From DASYVD01 sp036000545 (GTDB taxonomy: Bacteria; Actinomycetota; UBA4738; CALAEC01), in the NCBI GenBank assembly GCA_036000545.1, contig DASYVD010000144.1, forward strand, positions 1 to 41,488: a DNA stretch of 41,488 bases, given 5' to 3'. Below, in pieces: positions 22,602-31,344 of the stretch. Below the pieces are notes generated by a model that did no database searches, had not been told where the DNA came from, and saw only the letters and a program-made list of their open reading frames with translations. How positions within the stretch are numbered: the stretch's first letter is position 1; each line of letters opens with the position of its first letter. The position numbers and the translations under genes were made by a program.

Positions 22602-23097
22602 CGTCGTCCTCCCTCGCGCCCAGCGTTCGGGCCAAGCTTCGACGGGCCCTGTGCAGAGTCGTCTTCACGGTCCCCTCGCTCACCGCGAGGAGTCGGGCCA
22701 CTTCGCCCACGTCGTGCCCCAGGTAATAACGGAGCACCACGACCTCCCGCTGGCGGCTGGACAGTCCCGCCAGCGCCCTGCGAAGGTCCAGGGCGGCTTC
22801 GGCATCCGGAGGCTCGCGCCGTGGCGGGTCCATGCGGGCGCGAGCCCGCCGTTCCGCGAGGATCCGCCGCCATCTGCTGCGGACCAGGTTCATCGCCACT
22901 GTCGTCACCCACGCGCCGAGCGACTCGATACGCTCCCCCCGCTCAGAGCGTTCCCAGGCCCGGGACAATGCCTCGCACACAGCGTCCTCGGCCGCGGCCC
23001 GGCTCCCCGAGGCCAGGGTTACAGCCGCCACCAGCTGCGGATACTCATCCTCGAGGAATGCCCTGATGGTGGCCTCGTCCAGTGCCACTCCTTCCAC
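22588..23097 (-). CDS. ECF sigma factor (SigE/SigM-like)
   Basis: A 169-residue extracytoplasmic-function sigma factor. Region 2 spans about 18-80 with AEDAVCEALSRAWER and the W-V-x-T-V-A-M-N-L helix; region 4 (about 105-160) has LSSRQREVVVLRYYLGHDVGEVARLL and the recognition helix SEGTVKTTLHRARRSL. Region 3 is missing, as in all ECF factors. The start is GTG 23097; an AAGGAG lies just inside the frame, too close to the next GTG, so the exact start is uncertain. It overlaps the likely anti-sigma gene and is divergent from a propeller lipoprotein gene. Confidence 0.9.
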   Translation of the reverse strand: MEGVALDEATIRAFLEDEYPQLVAAVTLASGSRAAAEDAVCEALSRAWERSERGERIESLGAWVTTVAMNLVRSRWRRILAERRARARMDPPRREPPDAEAALDLRRALAGLSSRQREVVVLRYYLGHDVGEVARLLAVSEGTVKTTLHRARRSLARTLGAREDDVVGS

Positions 23098-23143
23098 CCG
23101 GACCGACGCACAGCACCGTCGTCCGGTTGACGGTCATATCCCA

Positions 23144-23168
23144 TTGTGGGCTCCGGCGCGTTGTGGGC
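23144..23168. promoter_or_regulatory. Direct repeat TTGTGGGC in a divergent promoter region
   Basis: TTGTGGGC occurs at 23144-23151 and 23161-23168, 17 bases apart, within the 198 bases between the ECF sigma gene (minus) and the lipoprotein gene (plus). The function is unknown. The rest of the gap shows no gene. Confidence 0.3.
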
Positions 23169-23295
23169 CGTGAACCACGTGCCTTCTCCCGGCGTCTGAA
23201 GGTGGAAAACGGAGGCTTCCTGGGGGAACCGATCCAGGGCCCACCGTGTAGCAGTGTTCGGGGCCACGCTCTCGGCCGGAAGAAGGGAGAGGGAG

Positions 23296-24543
23296 ATGAG
23301 GACGAGGATGTTCTTCCTGCTCCTCGCGGTGGTCCTGTCCGCGTGCACGTCCCAGCTGCCTCGGTCGACCGACGATGTCGAACCGGCCGCCCCGGCGCCG
23401 GGCGGGGTCCTGCTCCTCGGATCAAACATCGGCGTGAAATCTGTCGATCCCGTGACGGGGGACGTCCTCTTCGAGGGTTCGGGCGTGCCCGCGCTGGGCG
23501 ATTGGTCCCGGGTGTTCACCACGGACGTCTCGGGCGGGGCCACCACCCTGGAGGCGAGCGACGCCGTAACCGGAGCTCTGGTGTCGAGGGTCTCTCTTCC
23601 CGGCAAGCTGAGCGCGCGGGTGGCAGCCGGCGACGGGTCCCTTGTGGCGCTGATGGCTCCCCTCGCCGACGGGCGGAGTCCGTGGATCCCCGAGCCCCGA
23701 TCCTCCACCACGATCGTGGTGGCCGACCCGACCGGTGACGACGAGCCTACCCCCTACCGGCTGAGGGGTAACTTCGAGCCCGAAGCGTTCTCCACCGACG
23801 GCGAAAGCCTGTACCTGATCCGATTCGTACCTCCCATGGATCCGGTCGCCTACCGCGTGGCTCGGCTCGATCTGGGGAGGGGCAAGGTCTTACCGGTAGG
23901 CACACGCACGAAGAGCGCCGTCGTTGAGACGATGAGTGGGACCCGCCTTGAGCAGCTTCCATCCCCGGACGGAGACATGCTCTACACCCTCTACACGACC
24001 CAGCCGGCCGCCTACGCGGAGGGGCACGCCCACGTAGGATCTCCGGTCACGTTCGTCCATACGCTGAGCATGGATGAAGGATGGGCGCACTGTGTCGTCC
24101 TCCCGAAGCAGCTGTGGGGAGCAGACCCGGTCGACGAGGCCATGGCGTTGTCGCCAGACGGCGACCTCCTGTACGTGGTGGACACGGCGCGCGACCTCGT
24201 GGCGGTGATGGATACGGAGGACGTGAAGGTCATCGAGAACGAGAAGGTCGACTTCGAGCCCGCGCGAGGCGCCGAGACCCAGGCGATCGTCACCCCCGAT
24301 GGCACCCTGTTCGTCGCTGCGGGGTCGCAGGTGTGGGCTCTCGACCCCGCCGCCCTTCGGCCTGTGGAGACCTGGACGATGGAAGCTCCGGTCGCCGCGC
24401 TCGGGTCCGGGCCCGGTGGGCTCTACGTGGCGATGCCGAGAACGGTCACCATCATCGATCCGTCGACCGGGAAAGCGGCGGCCTCGATCCCTTCTCCGGC
24501 GGTCGAGGACACGGCGTTCGTCGGGATGGTCGCTCGAAGCTAG
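23296..24543 (+). CDS. Lipoprotein with beta-propeller-like repeats
   Basis: A 415-residue exported lipoprotein (signal helix then lipobox LSAC, Cys17). The mature part is beta-rich with repeated short motifs such as LSPDGDLLYVVDTA, VTPDGTLFVAAGSQVW and SPDGDMLYTLYTT, which suits a six- or seven-bladed propeller of the YVTN/quinoprotein type. No catalytic residues are recognisable. ATG 23296 follows GAAGGGAGAGGGAG. It lies between two sigma-factor systems and is divergent from the first, so control by one of them is plausible but not shown. Confidence 0.75.
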   Translation: MRTRMFFLLLAVVLSACTSQLPRSTDDVEPAAPAPGGVLLLGSNIGVKSVDPVTGDVLFEGSGVPALGDWSRVFTTDVSGGATTLEASDAVTGALVSRVSLPGKLSARVAAGDGSLVALMAPLADGRSPWIPEPRSSTTIVVADPTGDDEPTPYRLRGNFEPEAFSTDGESLYLIRFVPPMDPVAYRVARLDLGRGKVLPVGTRTKSAVVETMSGTRLEQLPSPDGDMLYTLYTTQPAAYAEGHAHVGSPVTFVHTLSMDEGWAHCVVLPKQLWGADPVDEAMALSPDGDLLYVVDTARDLVAVMDTEDVKVIENEKVDFEPARGAETQAIVTPDGTLFVAAGSQVWALDPAALRPVETWTMEAPVAALGSGPGGLYVAMPRTVTIIDPSTGKAAASIPSPAVEDTAFVGMVARS

Positions 24544-24566
24544 CGGCAGACGAATTGGGTCCTTGC

Positions 24567-24593
24567 GTAAACGTCTCCGCCCTCCCGAGCGTA
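24567..24593 (+). promoter_or_regulatory. ECF-type promoter candidate before the second sigma gene
   Basis: GTAAAC (24567-24572) and CGTA (24590-24593) are 17 bases apart and resemble the AAC/CGT elements of ECF sigma promoters. They end 16 bases before the GTG at 24610. Autoregulation is the usual pattern for such genes. Confidence 0.35.
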
Positions 24594-24609
24594 GAGACAA
24601 TAGCTGGAG

Positions 24610-25140
24610 GTGAGAGCCGAACGGCCCGACGGAGCCGCGGAGTCAGTCGACTTCGACTCCTTCTTCCGAGAGCACTTCCCGGGGGTGGCACGGGCCGCAG
24701 CGCTGGTGGCCAGGGATCTCTGGGTCGGACAGGATCTCGCCCAGGAGGCCTTCGTTCGGCTCCACCCTCGTTGGCGGGATATGGAATCGTTGGACCACGC
24801 CCGGAACTTCCTCTATCGGGTGGCGATTAACCTGGCCAGGTCGCAGCTTCGAAGGCAGCTGCGGCTCCGCCGGCTCGGGCTTTCGGGACGCGAAGAGACT
24901 GATTCGGCGCCAGACCCCTTGGCGCGAACGCTCGACTGGCTCCAGGTCTCCGAGGCGCTCGCGGAACTGAGCTCCCGGCAGCGGGCCTGCGTCGTGTTGG
25001 TCGACTACGTCGACATGGACCCGGCTGCCGCGGGCAGCATCCTGGGGATCCGCCCCGAGACCGTTCGGGTTCACCTGTTGCGCGGGCGCCGGGCGCTGAA
25101 AGAGACGCTGGGGAGATCCCGTGCGGAGGAGGAGGAATGA
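24610..25140 (+). CDS. ECF sigma factor, SigE-like
   Basis: A 176-residue ECF sigma factor: region 2 from about 14 to 85 (FDSFFREHFPGVARAAALVARD, VGQDLAQEAFVRLHPRW, NFLYRVAINLARS) and region 4 from about 115 to 168 (LSSRQRACVVLVDYVDMDPAAAGSILGIRPETVRVHLLRGRRAL). The start is uncertain: GTG 24610 directly abuts a GGAGG, which leaves no spacing, but no later start fits. Its stop overlaps the next gene (ATGA at 25137), which encodes a membrane propeller protein that is probably its regulator. Confidence 0.88.
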   Translation: MRAERPDGAAESVDFDSFFREHFPGVARAAALVARDLWVGQDLAQEAFVRLHPRWRDMESLDHARNFLYRVAINLARSQLRRQLRLRRLGLSGREETDSAPDPLARTLDWLQVSEALAELSSRQRACVVLVDYVDMDPAAAGSILGIRPETVRVHLLRGRRALKETLGRSRAEEEE

Positions 25141-26249
25141 ACTCAGCAGATCCCGAGATCAAGGAGCGCCTTTCCCACGCGGTCGATGCGGTGCGTTTCG
25201 ATGTCGAGGAACGGCTTCGGATCGTCCACCAACGGAGCTCCGCGCGAGTGAGGGCGCGGCGCGTGGCCACGGTCGCTCTGGCCGCGCTGATCGCCTTGGG
25301 GGCGGTGGCGGCCGCCTGGCTGCTCCTACCGCTCCGTAGGGAGGCCGATCGCGCGGGAGAGGGAGCGCCTGCGGGCAAGATCGCCTACACGCGGCTCACG
25401 GTCGAGGGCGAGAAGCTCAACTACGACGTCTATGTTGCGAACGCCGATGGCTCCGATGTCTCGCCATTGATTACGGGACCCGATGCCGCCTACGCTCCGA
25501 CCTGGTCCCCGGATGGAACCAGGATGGCGCTCATCGCCCGTGCTGCGGACGCAACCTCGCTTGAGTTGCGGGTGATCAACGCGGACGGCAGCGGGGCGCG
25601 CTCGATCATCGACGGACCTCCGCCAGTGGAGGATACGGCCCCCGCCTGGTCGCCGGATCGGTCGCGCATAGCCTTCATCGCGAATGAGGGATTGGAAGGG
25701 AAAGCCTTGTGGACGGTCGGCGCGGATGGTAGCGGTGCCCATCGCGTGCTGCGCGGAGACTGGCGGCAGGTGGGGTGGTCCCCGGACGGGACGAAGCTCG
25801 CTGTGGCCGGTTCCGGCGACCGCCCCGATTACGGGCTCTACGTCGTTGGTGCGGATGGGAGGGGGCTCACTCGGTTGGTCGAGTTCGACAAGTCGGTGGC
25901 CTTCCCCAGCTGGTCTCCGGACGGCACGCGCATCGCGGTCATGGTGCAGGATCCCGCAGACGAGTTCGACTACATGTGGGACATCTACGTCGTGAATGCC
26001 GACGGGACAGGCCTCACCCCATTGACGGGATGGGAGGGGTTGGACGGCTTCCCCGTCTGGTCGCCCGACGGCCGATGGATCGTGTTCTGCAGTGACCGGG
26101 ACGCCATCGCGGAGGAGCTCCGACAGAATCGGGCCGGCGAGAGCTGGTTCGGAGCGTCGCTTTACCTCATGCGACCGGATGGGTCAGGGGTGCACCGGAT
26201 CGTCGACGCGCAGGGGACGACCATCTGCCCCACCTCCTGGGTGCGCTGA
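25137..26249 (+). CDS. Membrane protein with TolB-like propeller, likely anti-sigma factor
   Basis: A 370-residue protein: a cytoplasmic N-terminus of about 40 residues, one membrane helix (about 43-63), then five or six PD40/TolB-type repeats with the recurring signature (W/S)SPDGTRxA, for example TWSPDGTRMALIA and SWSPDGTRIAVMV, each preceded by VNADGSG. The coupled start to the sigma gene and the single-helix topology point to a membrane anti-sigma factor whose propeller senses an extracellular signal. The cytoplasmic segment is short and shows no zinc-binding motif, so this role is inferred. Confidence 0.8.
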   Translation: MNSADPEIKERLSHAVDAVRFDVEERLRIVHQRSSARVRARRVATVALAALIALGAVAAAWLLLPLRREADRAGEGAPAGKIAYTRLTVEGEKLNYDVYVANADGSDVSPLITGPDAAYAPTWSPDGTRMALIARAADATSLELRVINADGSGARSIIDGPPPVEDTAPAWSPDRSRIAFIANEGLEGKALWTVGADGSGAHRVLRGDWRQVGWSPDGTKLAVAGSGDRPDYGLYVVGADGRGLTRLVEFDKSVAFPSWSPDGTRIAVMVQDPADEFDYMWDIYVVNADGTGLTPLTGWEGLDGFPVWSPDGRWIVFCSDRDAIAEELRQNRAGESWFGASLYLMRPDGSGVHRIVDAQGTTICPTSWVR

Positions 26250-26267
26250 TCGCCCCGCGCGCGACCG

Positions 26268-27809
26268 CTAGGCCGGGCGACGCTGGGCCCGCGGGTGACA
26301 TGCCGACGCCGCCTCGGCCAGGGCGTCCAGTTCAGCATTGGAGCGGTCCGGCCACAGGCCACGCTCTGCGACCAGATCCAGGAATGCCTCCACACAGATG
26401 GGATCGAAAAGGGACCCGCTCGCGGCCGCGATGTGTGTCAGGGCTTGGTCCAGGGGCCAGGCGGGCCGGTAGGCTCGATCGGAGGTCAGCGCGTCCCACA
26501 CGTCGGCCACGGCAGCGATCCGGGCGGCGAGCGGGATGGCTTCGCCGGTCATGTGGTCCGGGTATCCCGTGCCGTCCCACCGCTCGTGATGGTGGCGGAT
26601 CACGGGCAAGGCGCTGCGTAGCGAGGGCGCGCGGCTGGCCATCTCCCACCCCACGCCCGGGTGCGCCTCGATCCACGTCCACTCGTCGTCCGTCAGGCTC
26701 CCGGGTTTGTTCAGGACGTCGTCGGGCACCCCGATCTTCCCGATGTCGTGGAGGTAAGCCCCCTGAGCAAGCGTCCGCAGGGAGTCGGGGCCGAGATCCA
26801 GGCGGAGCCCGATGCGGACCGAGAGGTCGGCGACGCGGGAAGAATGGCCGTGGGTGTAGCGGTCCTTCGCTTCGACCGCGCCCACGAGCGCGTTCAAGGC
26901 TTCCGGGTAGCCTCGGGCGATGTGCTCCAGGGGATCCGTGATGGAGACCCCGGCGATGGCTCCCCGAACGCTTCGGACCCGACGGGACTCGGCAACGACG
27001 GCCCAGGCCGCCGCGGCGAATCCGGCCAGCAGGTACGCGTGATAGTCCCACCAGGAGATCCGCCACAGCTGCCCGACCTCGAAGGAGATCAGGGCATCGA
27101 CCGACAGCCAGCACGCGACCACCAGGCCCAGCTGCACCCTGTCCCGCCCCAAGCGCCAGCGGCGCCAGTGCGTGCCGCCCGTCGCCAAGAGGATCAACCC
27201 GCTGGCCACGATGACGAGATGGGTCAGGGTGGACTCCCCCGAGAAGGGGCGATCGCCTAGCCCAGCGGTCGGGCGCACCACGATCCAGAGTGACCACGCA
27301 ACCGCGGCTGCCGAGACCGCAGCGAGCGTGGCCCGGGGGAACCGGTTGACCAGACGCTTGGGGCCGCTGGTCTGCCTCGTGGCCGCGGATCCTAAGCAAA
27401 GGGCGAATCCGATCATGGCCAGGACGGGGAACCTGGCCACCCACATGTTCATGGGCCGCCCGCCGATGCCGGGGGTAGTCAAACCGTGGGCAAGCATGAA
27501 CGCGCCGACGAACACGCAGCCCAGGGCGAGCAGGACCGGAGCGGCCTGCCGGGCGTGAGCCGCCACCAGCGCCGTGATCAGCGCGACGAGGAGGGCGCAG
27601 GCGGCGATACCGCTGACCACGACCAGGTGGAACTGGGCCGACTCGAACACCACGTCCAGCTTGGGGACCGCTCGAAGCGTGATCGTTGCACCCAGAGGCG
27701 CCACCAGGAGAAGGACGAGAAGGCCCGTTCCAGGGCCACCCAGCTCACGCAGGAGACGGCGGGTCGGTCGCCAGATTCTCAGCCTCGCCAGGCCAGCATG
27801 CGTGCTCAT
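26268..27809 (-). CDS. Membrane HD-GYP phosphodiesterase
   Basis: A 513-residue protein. The first 275 residues contain about seven to eight hydrophobic helices, a membrane sensor of unknown fold. The C-terminal HD-GYP domain (about 295-475) has the intact HD pair (354-355 in YLHDIGKIGVP), HHHERWDGTGYP with GYP at 415-417, and further metal-ligand His/Asp residues (HSSRVADLS, VADVWDALTSDRAYR). This family hydrolyses cyclic-di-GMP, usually to GMP. ATG 27809 follows GGAAAG; an upstream GTG at 27860 would add 17 residues. It stands alone on its strand. Confidence 0.92.
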   Translation of the reverse strand: MSTHAGLARLRIWRPTRRLLRELGGPGTGLLVLLLVAPLGATITLRAVPKLDVVFESAQFHLVVVSGIAACALLVALITALVAAHARQAAPVLLALGCVFVGAFMLAHGLTTPGIGGRPMNMWVARFPVLAMIGFALCLGSAATRQTSGPKRLVNRFPRATLAAVSAAAVAWSLWIVVRPTAGLGDRPFSGESTLTHLVIVASGLILLATGGTHWRRWRLGRDRVQLGLVVACWLSVDALISFEVGQLWRISWWDYHAYLLAGFAAAAWAVVAESRRVRSVRGAIAGVSITDPLEHIARGYPEALNALVGAVEAKDRYTHGHSSRVADLSVRIGLRLDLGPDSLRTLAQGAYLHDIGKIGVPDDVLNKPGSLTDDEWTWIEAHPGVGWEMASRAPSLRSALPVIRHHHERWDGTGYPDHMTGEAIPLAARIAAVADVWDALTSDRAYRPAWPLDQALTHIAAASGSLFDPICVEAFLDLVAERGLWPDRSNAELDALAEAASACHPRAQRRPA

Positions 27810-28102
27810 CGCTTTCCAGGATCGACGCCTGAGGGACACGGCTTGAGCGGGTTCGACCACCTTGGTCCCATTTCAGTACCGATGGGCTGTCCTGGGAATT
27901 GCCCGAACCTCGCCCCTGTCTCGCCTCAGCTCGTGCGGAGCGCCTGGCACCGGTGGGATCGGTGGCCGGAATACGGGCGCGGCCCGAGAGGTTTCTTCCG
28001 GCAGTGCGGCGTAGGCTCGTCTCGCACGCATGCAGAGAGGGAGGAAGCTCGTCGGGCCGAAGGCTTAGCTTGCAAGGTGCGCCAAAGAGGAGGCGAACGG
28101 AA
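27810..28102. other. Intergenic region between divergent HD-GYP and DUF2630 genes
   Basis: About 290 bases without a supported gene. It must carry promoters for both sides. I found no convincing inverted repeat, hairpin or RNA gene. AAAGAGGAGG at its right end is the ribosome site of the DUF2630 gene. Confidence 0.4.
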
Positions 28103-28345
28103 ATGGAAGACCAGAGAGTCATCGGCCGGATCAATGAGCTCGCCGACGAGGAGCACCAGCTCTGGCAGAAGGAATCGCGCGGTGAGGCCACCGACGGCGA
28201 TCGCAAGCGCCTGAACGAGATCTCCGTGACCCTGGACCAGTGCTGGGACCTGCTCCATCAGCGGCGAGCGCTGCGGTCGGCCGGCGAGGATCCGAACCAA
28301 GCACGGGTCCGTGACGAGGGAACGGTCGAGGGATATCTGGCCTGA
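28103..28345 (+). CDS. DUF2630 family protein
   Basis: An 80-residue helical protein (MEDQRVIGRINELADEEHQLWQKE...) matching the DUF2630 pattern: two helices, the central LWQKESRGEATDGDRKRL and a conserved LDQCWDLLHQRRALR. The function is unknown; the family is common in Actinomycetota. ATG 28103 has AGAGGAGG upstream. The gene is 31 bases before the potassium-channel-like gene on the same strand, so they are probably co-transcribed. Confidence 0.85.
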   Translation: MEDQRVIGRINELADEEHQLWQKESRGEATDGDRKRLNEISVTLDQCWDLLHQRRALRSAGEDPNQARVRDEGTVEGYLA

Positions 28346-28376
28346 GCCCGTCCCCTCTCGAACGGAGGAGAGAGCC

Positions 28377-29483
28377 GTGGGCGTGATCGCCCTTGTGGCG
28401 GGAACTTTCCTCATCATCCTGATCCTGTGGGAGACGTTCGAGTCCATCGTCCTTCCTCGCCGCGTCGCCCGGCGGCTCCGACTGACGCGAGTGTTCTTCA
28501 GGAGCCTGTGGCGGGTGTGGGCGGCTATCGGCCACCGCTTCCGACCCGGGAACCGGCGAGAGAACTACCTGAGCGTCTTCGCTCCGCTGTCCTTCCTCTT
28601 GCTGCTGATCCTGTGGGCAGGGGGTGTGATCCTCGGATTTGCGCTGGTCCAGTGGGCGCTGAAGACCCCCGTCTCGCCAGGCGGGAGCGCCGGGTTCGGG
28701 ACTCTGCTCTACCTGAGCAGCACGACCTTCGTGACTCTCGGCCTCGGTGACGTGACTCCGGGTTCCCCCGCAGGCCGGGCGATCACCGCCGTGGAGGGGG
28801 GCGCCGGGTTCGCCTTCCTGGCGCTCGTCATCGCCTACCTTCCCGTGCTGTACCAGGCGTTCTCCCGTCGTGAGGTCCGCATCTCCATGCTGGACCAGTG
28901 GGCAGGCTCGCCTCCCAGCGCCGTGGAGCTGCTCCGAAGAGCCGGACGATACGGTGCCACGAATTCCGTCGACGGACTCTTGACCGACTGGGAATACTGG
29001 TCGGCCGAGCTGTTGGAGAGCCACCTCTCCTATCCGATCCTGGCTTACTTCCGGTCCCAACACGACAACCAGTCCTGGCTGTCCGCTCTCACGACCATCC
29101 TCGACCTGTCCGCGCTGGCGCAAGCGGGTGTGGACGGCGTCTCCACCTGGCAGGCCCGCCGGACCTTTGCGATGGCCCGCCACGCAGTGGTCGACCTGAC
29201 CCAAGTCTTCGGGACACCGCCCGCACATCTCCCCGTGGATCGCCTCTCTCCCGATGACCTGTCGGGCATGAGGAAGCTGCTCGAGGGCGCCGGCGTCCGG
29301 CTCGAGCCGGAGGCGGAAGAGCGGATAGTCAAGTTCCGAAGGATGTACGAGCCCTACGTCCAGGCTCTCTCGAGACTGCTAGACATGCCACTCCCACCCC
29401 TCCTGCCGCAGGCCGGCGTAGCCGACAACTGGCAGACATCGGCGTGGGGCCGTCAGGGCGGGGGACGGAGGCTCAACGGCTAG
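28377..29483 (+). CDS. Two-pore-helix ion channel protein (Ion_trans_2-like)
   Basis: A 368-residue membrane protein: helices at about 2-20, 66-92 and 135-160, with a pore loop between the last two. The filter-like sequence is TTFVTLGLGDVTP (Thr120 to Asp125), close to the K+ channel TVGYGD, but with Leu-Gly-Leu in place of Val-Gly-Tyr. Selectivity is therefore uncertain. The cytosolic C-terminus (about 165-368) is helical and lacks a recognisable RCK domain. The start is GTG 28377, with GGAGGAG five bases upstream. Its stop shares the CTAG with the stop of the opposing kinase gene. Confidence 0.82.
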   Translation: MGVIALVAGTFLIILILWETFESIVLPRRVARRLRLTRVFFRSLWRVWAAIGHRFRPGNRRENYLSVFAPLSFLLLLILWAGGVILGFALVQWALKTPVSPGGSAGFGTLLYLSSTTFVTLGLGDVTPGSPAGRAITAVEGGAGFAFLALVIAYLPVLYQAFSRREVRISMLDQWAGSPPSAVELLRRAGRYGATNSVDGLLTDWEYWSAELLESHLSYPILAYFRSQHDNQSWLSALTTILDLSALAQAGVDGVSTWQARRTFAMARHAVVDLTQVFGTPPAHLPVDRLSPDDLSGMRKLLEGAGVRLEPEAEERIVKFRRMYEPYVQALSRLLDMPLPPLLPQAGVADNWQTSAWGRQGGGRRLNG

Positions 29484-30631
29484 CGCTTCGCCGGGAGCAC
29501 GAACTGCACCCTCGTGCCTCGGCCGGGCTCGATCTCGGCGGTGATCGCGCCGCCATGTGCCTCGACAAGGCTCTTGGCGATGGCCAGTCCGAGGCCCGCA
29601 CCTCCCGATTCGGACGCTTTCACGAACCGGTCGAAGACATGGGGGAGATCCTTCGCGGGTATGCCCGGCCCGGTGTCCGTGACCGTGAAGGCGATCCCGC
29701 CGTCCTCCGCGCGCCGGGCCTCCACGACCACCGAGCCGCCTGCGGGTGTGTGGCGCACGGCGTTGTGGAGCAGGTTGGCCAGCACCTCCCCGATCCGCAC
29801 CGGGTCTGCCTCGACGGAGGGAAGGTCCGCCGCCGCCCGCAGCGCGAGGTCGATGCCGCCGGCCGCCGCACTCGATCGGAACGCCGCCACGGCGTCCGTC
29901 ACCAGCTCGGCCGGATCGAGCGATTCTCGATGGAGCCGGAGGGCTCCCGCCTCCGCGGTTGAGAGCGTCTGGAGGTCCTCGAGGAGCCTGGACATCACCC
30001 TGGTTTCCTCGAGCACGGGTTCGACGTGGGCGCGATCCGGCGGGTAGACGCCGTCGACCAATCCCTCGAGGTTCCCCTGGATCACCGAGAGCGGCGTGCG
30101 CAGCTCGTGCGTGACGTCGGCGAGGAGGTTCCGACGGTGCTGCTCGCCGGCCTCGAGCTTCTCGGCCATGGCATTGAACGAGCGGGCCAGGCGCCGCATC
30201 TCCCGTGAGCCCCGCTCCTGGAGCCGGACGGCGTAGTCTCCCGCGGCAACGCGATCGGCCGCCTCCATGACGTCCCCGACCGGGACGGCCATGCGCCGGA
30301 CCGCCCGCCCGACGGCGAAGAAGGCGAGCAACAACCCGAAGCTGAGGACGACGACGGCGGGTCCGAAGCCACCGTCCCGTTCGCCGTCGAAGATCCCGGA
30401 AAAGAGCCCCCAGGCGAGTGCGTTGACCACGAACATGAGCCCGAAGAAGAGCAGCAGGAACACAGCCACGCGGCGGGCAAAGTGCCGTCGCATCCCGCGC
30501 CACGGCTCCGCCCCGGAGGGTGGGAACGGCTCGTCCTCCGGCCACCACGGCGGTCGCCCTGCCCTGCCGTGGCCCCACTTGCCTCCCCACCACGGCGGCC
30601 CGTGAGGATGATCGTGCCGATGCTCAGGCAT
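29480..30631 (-). CDS. Sensor histidine kinase with His-rich cytoplasmic N-terminus
   Basis: A 383-residue kinase. The first 45 residues are rich in His, Gly, Pro and Trp (HRHDHPHG; His 4, 6, 8, 10 and 21) and precede two membrane helices (about 54-76 and 90-110) with only a short loop between them, so there is almost no external sensor. HAMP follows (about 111-165), then His175 in VTHELRTPL, N-box NLLHNAVRHT, DTGPGI and GAGLGL. All boxes are intact. The signal is probably within the membrane or a cytosolic metal (inference). It overlaps its response regulator by 8 bases and is last in that operon. Confidence 0.92.
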   Translation of the reverse strand: MPEHRHDHPHGPPWWGGKWGHGRAGRPPWWPEDEPFPPSGAEPWRGMRRHFARRVAVFLLLFFGLMFVVNALAWGLFSGIFDGERDGGFGPAVVVLSFGLLLAFFAVGRAVRRMAVPVGDVMEAADRVAAGDYAVRLQERGSREMRRLARSFNAMAEKLEAGEQHRRNLLADVTHELRTPLSVIQGNLEGLVDGVYPPDRAHVEPVLEETRVMSRLLEDLQTLSTAEAGALRLHRESLDPAELVTDAVAAFRSSAAAGGIDLALRAAADLPSVEADPVRIGEVLANLLHNAVRHTPAGGSVVVEARRAEDGGIAFTVTDTGPGIPAKDLPHVFDRFVKASESGGAGLGLAIAKSLVEAHGGAITAEIEPGRGTRVQFVLPAKR

Positions 30632-31307
30632 CGGTGAAGCGGTATCCCACTCCGCGCACGGTGAGCAGATAGCGTGGCCTCCCGGCCGCCGGCTCGATCT
30701 TCTTCCGGAGGTTCTTCACGTGGGCATCGATGGCTCGCTCGTAGGATTCGAATGCCACCCCGTGGATGGCGCCGAGAAGCTGGCCGCGGGTGAATACCCG
30801 GCCGGGCTCTCGCATGAGCGTGGCCAACAATTCGAACTCCGTCGGAGTGACCTCGACCGGCCGTCCGGCGACGGCCACGCGCATGCGTGCAACGTCGAGC
30901 TCGACGTCGGCAACGCGGAGCACCTCCGGTCCGGTGGTGCGCGCCGCGGTCGACCGGCGGAGCACTGCTCGGATTCGCGCAACGAGCTCCTTGGGGCTGA
31001 ACGGCTTGACGACGTAGTCGTCGGCGCCGAGCTCCAGCCCGACCACGCGATCGGACTCATCTCCCCGCGCCGTGAGCATGACGATGGGGACGTTCGAGGT
31101 TCGACGGAGCTCCCGGGTGACGTCGAGGCCGTCGCGGCCGGGAAGCCTCAGGTCGAGCACGATCAGATCGGGTTTGTGCCCGCGCGCGCTGGCCAGCGCC
31201 GACTCCCCGTCCCCGGTGACGATGACCTCGAACCCCGCGTGGGCGAGATAGTCGCGAACCAGCCGCGCGATCTTCATTTCGTCCTCAACGACCAGGATGG
31301 TGCTCAT
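30624..31307 (-). CDS. OmpR/PhoB-family response regulator
   Basis: A 227-residue regulator: Glu8/Asp9, phospho-acceptor Asp52 (IVLDLRLPG), Thr79 and Lys101 (YVVKPFS), then the winged helix with TPTEFELLATLMREPGRVFTR and the C-terminal wing VRGVGYRFTD. All key residues are present. It partners with the overlapping kinase downstream. Upstream on the same strand lies a small membrane protein, with a strong hairpin in the 84-base gap. Confidence 0.93.
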   Translation of the reverse strand: MSTILVVEDEMKIARLVRDYLAHAGFEVIVTGDGESALASARGHKPDLIVLDLRLPGRDGLDVTRELRRTSNVPIVMLTARGDESDRVVGLELGADDYVVKPFSPKELVARIRAVLRRSTAARTTGPEVLRVADVELDVARMRVAVAGRPVEVTPTEFELLATLMREPGRVFTRGQLLGAIHGVAFESYERAIDAHVKNLRKKIEPAAGRPRYLLTVRGVGYRFTDA

Positions 31308-31344
31308 GGCGACCCTTGTCTGCGCCGAAGCGTGACGAAGGCGG

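Noticed and set aside
23098..23295. A small gene or riboswitch in the gap between the sigma and lipoprotein genes
   Set aside because: No frame has both a ribosome site and coding composition, and I could not draw a known riboswitch core.
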